A stretch of 64,000 bases of DNA from Brienomyrus brachyistius (Eukaryota; Chordata; Actinopteri; Osteoglossiformes; Mormyridae), in NCBI RefSeq assembly GCF_023856365.1, contig NW_026042400.1:186001-250000 (forward strand). Reading direction: 5' to 3'. The notes below the pieces were generated by a model that had not been told where the DNA came from, ran no database searches, and saw nothing but the letters and a program-made list of their open reading frames with translations. The translations under genes were made by a program, and so were the position numbers. This document shows, one piece after another, positions 34,919 through 49,692 of this stretch (position 1 is its first letter; each line of letters opens with the position of its first letter).

Positions 34919-36456
34919 AAATATTAGCATATTAACATATTAGCATATTAACATATTAGCATATTAGCATAGCGTGTTAGCATATTAGCGTATTAGCATA
35001 TTAGCATATTAGCATATTAGCATTGCGTGTTAGCATATTAGCGTATTAGCATATTAGCATATTAGCATATTAGCATAGCATATTAGCATATTAACATATT
35101 AGCATATTAGCATATTAGCATATTAGCATAGCGTGTTAGCATATTAGCGTATTAGCATATTAGCATGTTAGCATAGCATATTAGCATATTAGCATATTAG
35201 CATATTAGCATAGCGTGTTAGCATATTAGCGTATTAGCATATTAGCATATTAGCATATTAGCATATTAGCATAGCGTGTTAGCATATTAGCGTATCAGCA
35301 TATTAGCATATTAGCATAGCATATTAGCATATTAGCATATTAGCATATTAGCATATTAGCGTAGCGTGTTAGTATATTAGCGTGTTAGCATATTAGCATA
35401 TTAGCATATTAGCATATTAGCATAGCGTGTTAACATAGCGGATTAGCATATTAGCATATTAGCATAGCATATTAGCATAGCGTGTTAGCATATTAGCGTA
35501 TTAGCATAGCATATTAGCATATTAGCATAGCATATTAGCATATTAGCATATTAGCATAGCGTGTTAGCATATTAGCGTATTCGCATATTAGCATATTAGC
35601 ATATTAGCATAGCATATTAGCATATTAGCATATTAGCATATTAGCATATTAGCATATTAATATATTAATATATTAGCATATTAGCATATTAGCATATTAG
35701 CATATTAGCATAGCGTGTTAGCATATTAGCAATTAGCATATTAGCATATTAGCATAGCATATTAGCATATTAGCATATTAGCATATTAGCATATTAGCAT
35801 ATTAGCATATTAGCATATTAGCATAGCGTGTTAGCATATTAGCATATTAGTATATTAGGATATTAGCATATTAGGATAGCATATTAGCATATTAGCATAT
35901 TAATATATTAGCATATTAGCATAGCGTGTTAGCATATTAGCATATTAGCATATTAATATATTAGCATATTAGCATAGCGTGTTAGCATATTAGCGTATTA
36001 GCATATTAGCATAGCATATTAGCATATTAGCATATTAGCATATTAGCATAGCATATTAGCATATTAGCATATTAGCATATTAGCATAGCGTGTTAGCATA
36101 TTAGCATATTAGCATATTAGCATATTAGCATATTAGCATATTAGCATATTAGCATAGCATACTAGCATATTAGCATATTAGTATATTAGCATATTAGCAT
36201 ATTAGCATAGCATATTAGCATATTAGCATATTAGCATAGCGTGTTAGCATATTAACGTATTAGCATATTAGCATATTAGCATATTAGCATAGCATATTAG
36301 CATATTAGCATATTAGCATATTAGCATATTAGCATAGCGTGTTAGCATATTAGCGTATTCGCATAGTATATTAGCATAGCATATTAGCATATTAGCATAT
36401 TAGCATATTAGCATTGCGTGTTAGCATATTAGCGTATTAGCAAATTAGCATATTAT

Positions 36457-39400
36457 CATAGCATATTAACATAACATATTAGCATATTTGCATATTAGCA
36501 TATTAGCATAGCGTGTTAGCATATTAGCATATTAGCGTATTAGCATATTAGCATATTAGCATAGCATATTAGCATATTAGCATATTAGCATATTAGTATA
36601 GCGTGTTAGCATATTAGCGTATTAGCATATTAGCATATTAGCATATTAGCATATTAGCATAGCATATTTGCATATTAGCATATTAGCATATTAGCATATT
36701 TGCATATTAGCATATTAGCATATTTGCATATTAGCATAGCGTGTTAGCATATTAGCGTATTAGCATATTAGCATATTAGCATATTAGCATAGCGTGTTAG
36801 CATTTTAGCGTATTAGAATATTAGCATATTAGCATAGCATATTAGCATATTAGCATATTAGCATATTAGCACATTAGCATAGCGTGTTAGCATATTAGCG
36901 TATTAGCATATTAGTATATTAGCATAGCATATTAGCATATTAGCATATTAGCATATTAGCATATTAGCATAGCGTGTTAGCATATTAGCGTATTAGCATA
37001 TTAGCATATTAGCATATTAGCATAGCATATTAGCATATTAGCATATTAGCATATTAGCATATTAGCATAGCGTGTTAGCATATTAGCGTATTAGCATATT
37101 AGCATATTAGCATAGCATATTAGCATATTAGCATATTAGCGTATTAGTATATTAGCATATTAGCATATTAGCATATTAGCATATTAGTATTGCGTGTTAG
37201 CATATTAGCGTATTAGCATATTAGCATATTAGCATATTAGCATGTTAGCATATTAGCATATTAGCATAGCATATTAGCATATTAGCATATTAGCATATTA
37301 GTATAGCGTGTTAGTGTATTAGCATATTAGCATATTAGCATAGCATATTAGCATAGCATATTAGCATATTAGCATAGCATATTAGCATATTAGCATATTA
37401 GCATAGCATATTAGCATATTAGCATATTAGCATATTAGCATATTAGCATATTAACATAGCATATTAGCATATTAGCATATTAGCATATTAGCATATTAGC
37501 ATATTAGCATAGCATATTAGCATATTAGCATATTAGCATATTAGCATATTAGAATATTAGCATAGCGTGTTAGTGTATTAGCATATTAGCATAGCGTGTT
37601 AGTGTATTAGCATATTAGCATATTAGCATAGCATATTAGCATATTAGCATATTAGCATATTAGCATAGCATATTAGCATATTAGCATATTAGCATATTAG
37701 CATAGCGTGTTAGTGTATTAGCATATTAGCATATTAGCATAGCATATTAGCATATTAGCATAGCGTGTTAGCATATTAGCATATTAGCATATAAGCATAT
37801 TAGCATAGCGTGAGCATATTAGCATATTAGCATATTAGCATATTAGCATATTAGCATATTAGCATAGCGTGTTATAGCGGATTAGCATATTAGCATATTA
37901 GCATAGCATATTAGCATATTAGCATATTAGTATATTAGCATAGCATATTAGCATATTAGCATAGCGTGTTAGCATATTAGCATATTAGCATATAAGCATA
38001 TTAGCATAGCGTGAGCATATTAGCATATTAGCATATTAGCATATTAGCATATTAGCATAGCATATTAGCAAATTAGCATATTAGCATATTAGCATATTAG
38101 CATATTAGCATAGCGTGTTAGCATATTAGCGTATTAGCATATTAGCGTATTAGCATATTAGTATATTAGCATAGCATATTAGCATATTAGCATATTAGCA
38201 TATTAGCATAGCGTGTTAGCATATTAGCGTATTAGCATATTAGCATATTAGCATAGCATATTAGCATATTAGCATAGTATATTAGCATATTACCGTATTA
38301 GCATATTAGCGTATTAGCATATTAGTATATTAGCATAGCATATTAGCATATTAGCATATTAGCATATTAGCATAGCGTGTTAGCATATTAGCGTATTAGC
38401 ATATTAGCATATTAGCATATTAGCATAGCATATTAGCATATTAGCATAGCATATTAGCATATTACCGTATTAGCATATTAGCATATTAGCATAACGTGTT
38501 AGCATATTAGCGTATTAGCATATTAGCATATTAGCATAGCATATTAGCATATTAGCATATTAGCATATTAGCATATTAGCATAGCGTGTTAGCATATTAG
38601 CGTATTAGCATATTAGCATATTAGCATATTAGCATAGCATATTAGCATATTAGCATATTAGCATATTAGCATATTAGCATAGCGTGTTAGCATATTAGCG
38701 TATTAGCATATTAGCATATTAGCATAGCATATTAGCATATTAACATATTAATATATTAATATATTAGCATATTAGCATATTAGCATATTAGCATAGCGTG
38801 TTAGCATATTAGCAATTAGCATATTAGCATATTAGCATAGCATATTAGCATATTAGCAAATTAGCATATTAGCATAGCGTGTTAGCATATTAGCATATTA
38901 GTATATTAGGATATTAGCATATTAGGATATTAGCATATTAGGATATTAGCATATTAGCATATTAGCATATTAGCATAGCATATTAGCATAGCGTGTTAGC
39001 ATATTAGTGTATTAGCATATTAGCATATTAGCATAGCATATTAGCATATTAGCATATTAGCATATTAGCATATTAGCATATTAGCATATTAGCATAGCGT
39101 GTTAGCATATTAGCATAGCATAGCATATTAGCATAGCATATTAGCATATTAGCATATTAGCATATTAGCATATTAGCATATTAGCATATTAGTATATTAG
39201 CATAGCGTGTTAGCATATTAGCGTATTAGCATATTAGCATAGCATATCAGCATATTAGCATATTAGCATATTAGCATATTAGCATATTAGCATATTAGCA
39301 TAGCATATTAGCATATTAGCATATTAGCATATTAGCATAGCGTGTTAGCATATTAGCATATTAGCATATTAGCATAGCATATTAGCATAGTGTGTTAGCA

Positions 39401-42400
39401 TATTAGCATATTAGCATATTAGCATAAAATATTAGCATATTAACATATTAGCATATTAACATATTAGCATATTAGCATAGCGTGTTAGCATATTAGCGTA
39501 TTAGCATATTAGCGTATTAGCATATTAGCATATTAGCATATTAGCATAGCATATTAGCATATTAACATATTAGCATATTAGCATATTAGCATATTAGCAT
39601 AGCGTGTTAGCATATTAGCGTATTAGCATATTAGCATGTTAGCATAGCATATTAGCATATTAGCATATTAGCATAGCGTGTTAGCATATTAGCGTATTAG
39701 CATATTAGCATATTAGCATATTAGCATATTTGCATATTAGCATAGCGTGTTAGCATATTAGCGTATTAGCATATTAGCATATTAGCATATTAGCATAGCG
39801 TGTTAGCATATTAGCGTATTAGCATATTAGCATATTAGCATAGCATATTAGCATATTAGCATATTAGCATATTAGCATAGCGTGTTAGCATATTAGCATA
39901 TTAGCATATTAGCATATTAGCATATTAGCATAGCATATTAGCATATTAGCATATTAGCATAGCGTGTTAGCATATTAGCATATTAGCATATTAGCATAGC
40001 ATATTAGCATAGTGTGTTAGCATATTAGCATATTAGCATATTAGCATAAAATATTAGCATATTAACATATTAGCATATTAACATAGTAGCATATTAGCAT
40101 AGCGTGTTAGCATATTAGCGTATTAGCATATTAGCATATTAGCATATTAGCATTGCGTGTTAGCATATTAGCGTATTAGCATATTAGCATATTAGCATAT
40201 TAGCATAGCATATTAGCATATTAACATATTAGCATATTAGCATATTAGCATATTAGCATAGCGTGTTAGCATATTAGCGTATTAGCATATTAGCATGTTA
40301 GCATAGCATATTAGCATATTAGCATATTAGCATAGCGTGTTAGCATATTAGCGTATTAGCATATTAGCATATTAGCATATTAGCATATTTGCATATTAGC
40401 ATAGCGTGTTAGCATATTAGCGTATTAGCATATTAGCATATTAGCATATTAGCATAGCGTGTTAGCATATTAGCGTATTAGCATATTAGCATAGCATATT
40501 AGCATATTAGCATATTAGCATATTAGCATAGCGTGTTAGCATATTAGCATATTAGCATATTAGCATAGCATATTAGCATAGTGTGTTAGCATATTAGCAT
40601 ATTAGCATATTAGCATAAAATATTAGCATATTAACATATTAGCATATTAACATATTAGCATATTAGCATAGCGTGTTAGCATATTAGCGTATTAGCATAT
40701 TAGCATATTAGCATATTAGCATTGCGTGTTAGCATATTAGCGTATTAGCATATTAGCATATTAGCATATTAGCATAGCATATTAGCATATTAACATAGCA
40801 TATTAGCATATTAGCATATTAGCATAGCGTGTTAGCATATTAGCGTATTAGCATATTAGCATGTTAGCATAGCATATTAGCATATTAGCATATTAGCATA
40901 GCGTGTTAGCATATTAGCGTATTAGCATATTAGCATATTAGCATATTAGCATATTTGCATATTAGCATAGCGTGTTAGCATATTAGCGTATTAGCATATT
41001 AGCATATTAGCATATTAGCATATTAGCATAGCGTGTTAGCATATTAGCGTATTAGCATATTAGCATATTAGCATAGCATATTAGCATATTAGCATATTAG
41101 CATATTAGCATATTAGCATAGCGTGTTAGCATATTAGCATATTAGCATATTAGCATATTAGCATATTAGCATAGCATATTAGCATATTAGCATATTAGCA
41201 TAGCGTGTTAGCATATTAGCATATTAGCATATTAGCATAGCATATTAGCATAGTGTGTTAGCATATTAGCATATTAGCATATTAGCATAAAATATTAGCA
41301 TATTAACATATTAGCATATTAACATATTAGCATATTAGCATAGTGTGTTAGCATATTAGCGTATTAGCATATTAGCATATTAGCATGTTAGCATAGCATA
41401 TTAGCATATTAGCATATTAGCATAGCGTGTTAGCATATTAGCGTATTAGCATATTAGCATATTAGCATATTAGCATATTAGCATATTAGCATATTAGCAT
41501 AGCGTGTTAGCATATTAGCGTATTAGCATATTAGCATATTAGCATATTAGCATATTTGCATATTAGCATAGCGTGTTAGCATATTAGCGTATTAGCATAT
41601 TAGCATATTAGCATATTAGCATAGCGTGTTAGCATATTAGCGTATTAGCATATTAGCATAGCATATTAGCATATTAGCATATTAGCATATTAGCATAGCG
41701 TGTTAGCATATTAGCATATTAGCATATTAGCATAGCATATTAGCATAGTGTGTTAGCATATTAGCATATTAGCATATTAGCATAAAATATTAGCATATTA
41801 ACATATTAGCATATTAACATATTAGCATATTAGCATAGCGTGTTAGCATATTAGCGTATCAGCATATTAGCATATTAGCATAGCATATTAGCATATTAGC
41901 ATATTAGCATATTAGCATATTAGCGTAGCGTGTTAGTATATTAGCGTGTTAGCATATTAGCATATTAGCATATTAGCATATTAGCATAGCGTGTTAACAT
42001 AGCGGATTAGCATATTAGCATATTAGCATAGCATATTAGCATAGCGTGTTAGCATATTAGCGTATTAGCATATTAGCATATTAGCATATTAGCATAGCAT
42101 ATTAGCATATTAGCATATTAGCATAGCGTGTTAGCATATTAGCGTATTCGCATATTAGCATATTAGCATATTAGCATAGCATATTAGCATATTAGCATAT
42201 TAGCATATTAGCATATTAATATATTAATATATTAGCATATTAGCATATTAGCATATTAGCATATTAGCATAGCGTGTTAGCATATTAGCAATTAGCATAT
42301 TAGCATATTAGCATAGCATATTAGCATATTAGCATATTAGCATATTAGCATATTAGCATATTAGCATATTAGCATAGCGTGTTAGCATATTAGCATATTA

Positions 42401-42946
42401 GTATATTAGGATATTAGCATATTAGGATAGCATATTAGCATATTAGCATATTAATATATTAGCATATTAGCATAGCGTGTTAGCATATTAGCGTATTAGC
42501 ATATTAGCATAGCATATTAGCATATTAGCATATTAGCATATTAGCATAGCATATTAGCATATTAGCATATTAGCATATTAGCATAGCGTGTTAGCATATT
42601 AGCATATTAGCATATTAGCATATTAGCATATTAGCATATTAGCATAGCATACTAGCATATTAGCATATTAGTATATTAGCATATTAGCATATTAGCATAG
42701 CATATTAGCATATTAGCATATTAGCATAGCGTGTTAGCATATTAACGTATTAGCATATTAGCATATTAGCATATTAGCATAGCATATTAGCATATTAGCA
42801 TATTAGCATATTAGCATATTAGCATAGCGTGTTAGCATATTAGCGTATTCGCATAGTATATTAGCATAGCATATTAGCATATTAGCATATTAGCATATTA
42901 GCATTGCGTGTTAGCATATTAGCGTATTAGCAAATTAGCATATTAT
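36457..42946. repeat. satellite super-unit 2 (about 6.5 kb)
   Basis: ATTATCAT step to the next unit is 6490; CATTTTAGCG at 36801 and 43291 gives the same 6490. It holds five ATAAAATATT marks (39426, 40048, 40617, 41289, 41784), one more than unit 1. Confidence 0.8.
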
Positions 42947-45900
42947 CATAGCATATTAACATAACATATTAGCATATTTGCATATTAGCATATTAGCATA
43001 GCGTGTTAGCATATTAGCATATTAGCGTATTAGCATATTAGCATATTAGCATAGCATATTAGCATATTAGCATATTAGCATATTAGTATAGCGTGTTAGC
43101 ATATTAGCGTATTAGCATATTAGCATATTAGCATATTAGCATATTAGCATAGCATATTTGCATATTAGCATATTAGCATATTAGCATATTTGCATATTAG
43201 CATATTAGCATATTTGCATATTAGCATAGCGTGTTAGCATATTAGCGTATTAGCATATTAGCATATTAGCATATTAGCATAGCGTGTTAGCATTTTAGCG
43301 TATTAGAATATTAGCATATTAGCATAGCATATTAGCATATTAGCATATTAGCATATTAGCACATTAGCATAGCGTGTTAGCATATTAGCGTATTAGCATA
43401 TTAGTATATTAGCATAGCATATTAGCATATTAGCATATTAGCATATTAGCATATTAGCATAGCGTGTTAGCATATTAGCGTATTAGCATATTAGCATATT
43501 AGCATATTAGCATAGCATATTAGCATATTAGCATATTAGCATATTAGCATATTAGCATAGCGTGTTAGCATATTAGCGTATTAGCATATTAGCATATTAG
43601 CATAGCATATTAGCATATTAGCATATTAGCGTATTAGTATATTAGCATATTAGCATATTAGCATATTAGCATATTAGTATTGCGTGTTAGCATATTAGCG
43701 TATTAGCATATTAGCATATTAGCATATTAGCATGTTAGCATATTAGCATATTAGCATAGCATATTAGCATATTAGCATATTAGCATATTAGTATAGCGTG
43801 TTAGTGTATTAGCATATTAGCATATTAGCATAGCATATTAGCATAGCATATTAGCATATTAGCATAGCATATTAGCATATTAGCATATTAGCATAGCATA
43901 TTAGCATATTAGCATATTAGCATATTAGCATATTAACATAGCATATTAGCATATTAGCATATTAGCATATTAGCATATTAGCATATTAGCATAGCATATT
44001 AGCATATTAGCATATTAGCATATTAGCATATTAGAATATTAGCATAGCGTGTTAGTGTATTAGCATATTAGCATAGCGTGTTAGTGTATTAGCATATTAG
44101 CATATTAGCATAGCATATTAGCATATTAGCATATTAGCATATTAGCATAGCATATTAGCATATTAGCATATTAGCATATTAGCATAGCGTGTTAGTGTAT
44201 TAGCATATTAGCATATTAGCATAGCATATTAGCATATTAGCATAGCGTGTTAGCATATTAGCATATTAGCATATAAGCATATTAGCATAGCGTGAGCATA
44301 TTAGCATATTAGCATATTAGCATATTAGCATATTAGCATATTAGCATAGCGTGTTATAGCGGATTAGCATATTAGCATATTAGCATAGCATATTAGCATA
44401 TTAGCATATTAGTATATTAGCATAGCATATTAGCATATTAGCATATTAGCATATTAGCATATTAACATAGCATATTAGCATATTAGCATATTAGCATATT
44501 AGCATATTAGCATATTAGCATAGCATATTAGCATATTAGCATATTAGCATATTAGCATATTAGAATATTAGCATAGCGTGTTAGTGTATTAGCATATTAG
44601 CATAGCGTGTTAGTGTATTAGCATATTAGCATATTAGCATAGCATATTAGCATATTAGCATATTAGCATATTAGCATAGCATATTAGCATATTAGCATAT
44701 TAGCATATTAGCATAGCGTGTTAGTGTATTAGCATATTAGCATATTAGCATAGCATATTAGCATATTAGCATAGCGTGTTAGCATATTAGCATATTAGCA
44801 TATAAGCATATTAGCATAGCGTGAGCATATTAGCATATTAGCATATTAGCATATTAGCATATTAGCATATTAGCATAGCGTGTTATAGCGGATTAGCATA
44901 TTAGCATATTAGCATAGCATATTAGCATATTAGCATATTAGTATATTAGCATAGCATATTAGCATATTAGCATAGCATATTAGCATATTAGCATAGCGTG
45001 TTAGCATATTAGCATATTAGCATATAAGCATATTAGCATAGCGTGAGCATATTAGCATATTAGCATATTAGCATATTAGCATATTAGCATAGCATATTAG
45101 CAAATTAGCATATTAGCATATTAGCATATTAGCATATTAGCATAGCGTGTTAGCATATTAGCGTATTAGCATATTAGCGTATTAGCATATTAGTATATTA
45201 GCATAGCATATTAGCATATTAGCATATTAGCATATTAGCATAGCGTGTTAGCATATTAGCGTATTAGCATATTAGCATATTAGCATAGCATATTAGCATA
45301 TTAGCATAGTATATTAGCATATTACCGTATTAGCATATTAGCGTATTAGCATATTAGTATATTAGCATAGCATATTAGCATATTAGCATATTAGCATATT
45401 AGCATAGCGTGTTAGCATATTAGCGTATTAGCATATTAGCATATTAGCATATTAGCATAGCATATTAGCATATTAGCATAGCATATTAGCATATTACCGT
45501 ATTAGCATATTAGCATATTAGCATAACGTGTTAGCATATTAGCGTATTAGCATATTAGCATATTAGCATAGCATATTAGCATATTAGCATATTAGCATAT
45601 TAGCATATTAGCATAGCGTGTTAGCATATTAGCGTATTAGCATATTAGCATATTAGCATATTAGCATAGCATATTAGCATATTAGCATATTAGCATATTA
45701 GCATATTAGCATAGCGTGTTAGCATATTAGCGTATTAGCATATTAGCATATTAGCATAGCATATTAGCATATTAACATATTAATATATTAATATATTAGC
45801 ATATTAGCATATTAGCATATTAGCATAGCGTGTTAGCATATTAGCAATTAGCATATTAGCATATTAGCATAGCATATTAGCATATTAGCAAATTAGCATA

Positions 45901-48900
45901 TTAGCATAGCGTGTTAGCATATTAGCATATTAGTATATTAGGATATTAGCATATTAGGATATTAGCATATTAGGATATTAGCATATTAGCATATTAGCAT
46001 ATTAGCATAGCATATTAGCATAGCGTGTTAGCATATTAGTGTATTAGCATATTAGCATATTAGCATAGCATATTAGCATATTAGCATATTAGCATATTAG
46101 CATATTAGCATATTAGCATATTAGCATAGCGTGTTAGCATATTAGCATAGCATAGCATATTAGCATAGCATATTAGCATATTAGCATATTAGCATATTAG
46201 CATATTAGCATATTAGCATATTAGCATATTAGCATATTAGTATATTAGCATAGCGTGTTAGCATATTAGCGTATTAGCATATTAGCATAGCATATCAGCA
46301 TATTAGCATATTAGCATATTAGCATATTAGCATATTAGCATAGCATATTAGCATATTAGCATATTAGCATATTAGCATAGCGTGTTAGCATATTAGCATA
46401 TTAGCATATTAGCATAGCATATTAGCATAGTGTGTTAGCATATTAGCATATTAGCATATTAGCATAAAATATTAGCATATTAACATATTAGCATATTAAC
46501 ATATTAGCATATTAGCATAGCGTGTTAGCATATTAGCGTATTAGCATATTAGCATATTAGCATATTAGCATTGCGTGTTAGCATATTAGCGTATTAGCAT
46601 ATTAGCATATTAGCATATTAGCATAGCATATTAGCATATTAACATATTAGCATATTAGCATATTAGCATATTAGCATAGCGTGTTAGCATATTTGCGTAT
46701 TAGCATATTAGCATGTTAGCATAGCATATTAGCATATTAGCATATTAGCATAGCGTGTTAGCATATTAGCGTATTAGCATATTAGCATATTAGCATATTA
46801 GCATATTTGCATATTAGCATAGCGTGTTAGCATATTAGCGTATTAGCATATTAGCATATTAGCATATTAGCATAGCGTGTTAGCATATTAGCGTATTAGC
46901 ATATTAGCGTATTAGCATATTAGCATATTAGCATAGCATATTAGCATATTAGCATATTAGCATATTAGCATAGCGTGTTAGCATATTAGCATATTAGCAT
47001 ATTAGCATATTAGCATATTAGCATAGCATATTAGCATATTAGCATATTAGCATAGCGTGTTAGCATATTAGCATATTAGCATATTAGCATAGCATATTAG
47101 CATAGTGTGTTAGCATATTAGCATATTAGCATATTAGCATAAAATATTAGCATATTAACATATTAGCATATTAACATAGTAGCATATTAGCATAGCGTGT
47201 TAGCATATTAGCGTATTAGCATATTAGCATATTAGCATATTAGCATTGCGTGTTAGCATATTAGCGTATTAGCATATTAGCATATTAGCATATTAGCATA
47301 GCATATTAGCATATTAACATATTAGCATATTAGCATATTAGCATATTAGCATAGCGTGTTAGCATATTAGCGTATTAGCATATTAGCATGTTAGCATAGC
47401 ATATTAGCATATTAGCATATTAGCATAGCGTGTTAGCATATTAGCGTATTAGCATATTAGCATATTAGCATATTAGCATATTTGCATATTAGCATAGCGT
47501 GTTAGCATATTAGCGTATTAGCATATTAGCATATTAGCATATTAGCATAGCGTGTTAGCATATTAGCGTATTAGCATATTAGCATAGCATATTAGCATAT
47601 TAGCATATTAGCATATTAGCATAGCGTGTTAGCATATTAGCATATTAGCATAGCATATTAGCATAGTGTGTTAGCATATTAGCATATTAGCATATTAGCA
47701 TAAAATATTAGCATATTAACATATTAGCATATTAACATATTAGCATATTAGCATAGCGTGTTAGCATATTAGCGTATTAGCATATTAGCATATTAGCATA
47801 TTAGCATTGCGTGTTAGCATATTAGCGTATTAGCATATTAGCATATTAGCATATTAGCATAGCATATTAGCATATTAACATAGCATATTAGCATATTAGC
47901 ATATTAGCATAGCGTGTTAGCATATTAGCGTATTAGCATATTAGCATGTTAGCATAGCATATTAGCATATTAGCATATTAGCATAGCGTGTTAGCATATT
48001 AGCGTATTAGCATATTAGCATATTAGCATATTAGCATATTTGCATATTAGCATAGCGTGTTAGCATATTAGCGTATTAGCATATTAGCATATTAGCATAT
48101 TAGCATAGCGTGTTAGCATATTAGCGTATTAGCATATTAGCATATTAGCATAGCATATTAGCATATTAGCATATTAGCATATTAGCATATTAGCATAGCG
48201 TGTTAGCATATTAGCATATTAGCATATTAGCATATTAGCATATTAGCATAGCATATTAGCATATTAGCATATTAGCATAGCGTGTTAGCATATTAGCATA
48301 TTAGCATATTAGCATAGCATATTAGCATAGTGTGTTAGCATATTAGCATATTAGCATATTAGCATAAAATATTAGCATATTAACATATTAGCATATTAAC
48401 ATATTAGCATATTAGCATAGTGTGTTAGCATATTAGCGTATTAGCATATTAGCATATTAGCATGTTAGCATAGCATATTAGCATATTAGCATATTAGCAT
48501 AGCGTGTTAGCATATTAGCGTATTAGCATATTAGCATATTAGCATATTAGCATATTAGCATATTTGCATATTAGCATAGCGTGTTAGCATATTAGCGTAT
48601 TAGCATATTAGCATATTAGCATATTAGCATAGCGTGTTAGCATATTAGCGTATTAGCATATTAGCATATTAGCATAGCATATTAGCATATTAGCATATTA
48701 GCATATTAGCATAGCGTGTTAGCATATTAGCATATTAGCATATTAGCATATTAGCATATTAGCATAGCATATTAGCATATTAGCATATTAGCATAGCGTG
48801 TTAGCATATTAGCATATTAGCATATTAGCATAGCATATTAGCATATTAGCATATTAGCATAGCGTGTTAGCATATTAGCGTATTCGCATATTAGCATATT

Positions 48901-49692
48901 AGCATATTAGCATAGCATATTAGCATATTAGCATATTAGCATATTAGCATATTAGCATATTAGCATATTAATATATTAATATATTAGCATATTAGCATAT
49001 TAGCATATTAGCATAGCGTGTTAGCATATTAGCAATTAGCATATTAGCATATTAGCATAGCATATTAGCATATTAGCATATTAGCATATTAGCATATTAG
49101 CATATTAGCATAGCGTGTTAGCATATTAGCATATTAGTATATTAGGATATTAGCATATTAGGATAGCATATTAGCATATTAGCATATTAATATATTAGCA
49201 TATTAGCATAGCGTGTTAGCATATTAGCGTATTAGCATATTAGCATAGCATATTAGCATATTAGCATATTAGCATATTAGCATAGCATATTAGCATATTA
49301 GCATATTAGCATATTAGCATAGCGTGTTAGCATATTAGCATATTAGCATATTAGCATATTAGCATATTAGCATAGCATACTAGCATATTAGCATATTAGT
49401 ATATTAGCATATTAGCATATTAGCATAGCATATTAGCATATTAGCATATTAGCATAGCGTGTTAGCATATTAACGTATTAGCATATTAGCATATTAGCAT
49501 ATTAGCATAGCATATTAGCATAGCATATTAGCATAGCATATTAGCATATTAGCATATTAGCATATTAGCATAGCGTGTTAGCATATTAGCGTATTCGCAT
49601 AGTATATTAGCATAGCATATTAGCATATTAGCATATTAGCATATTAGCATTGCGTGTTAGCATATTAGCGTATTAGCAAATTAGCATATTAT
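42947..49692. repeat. satellite super-unit 3 (about 6.7 kb)
   Basis: ATTATCAT step 6746, CATTTTAGCG step 6730. It contains an extra local duplication of about 529 bp (ATAGCGG at both 44356 and 44885) and four ATAAAATATT marks (46466, 47141, 47702, 48366). Confidence 0.8.
44356..44885. repeat. local 529-bp tandem duplication inside super-unit 3
   Basis: The GTGTTATAGCGG mark and the paired GTGTTAGTGT marks upstream of it occur twice about 529 bp apart here, but once per unit in the other super-units at this place. Confidence 0.75.

Larger units (their letters stand above)
30126..36456. repeat. satellite super-unit 1 (about 6.3 kb)
   Basis: Defined by the rare mark ATTATCAT at its left and at the start of the next unit (step 6331). 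CATTTTAGCG at 30441 and ATAGCGG at 31514 recur in the next unit at 36801 and 37874, both steps 6360. It contains a cluster of four ATAAAATATT marks (33034, 33701, 34270, 34918). Confidence 0.8.
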
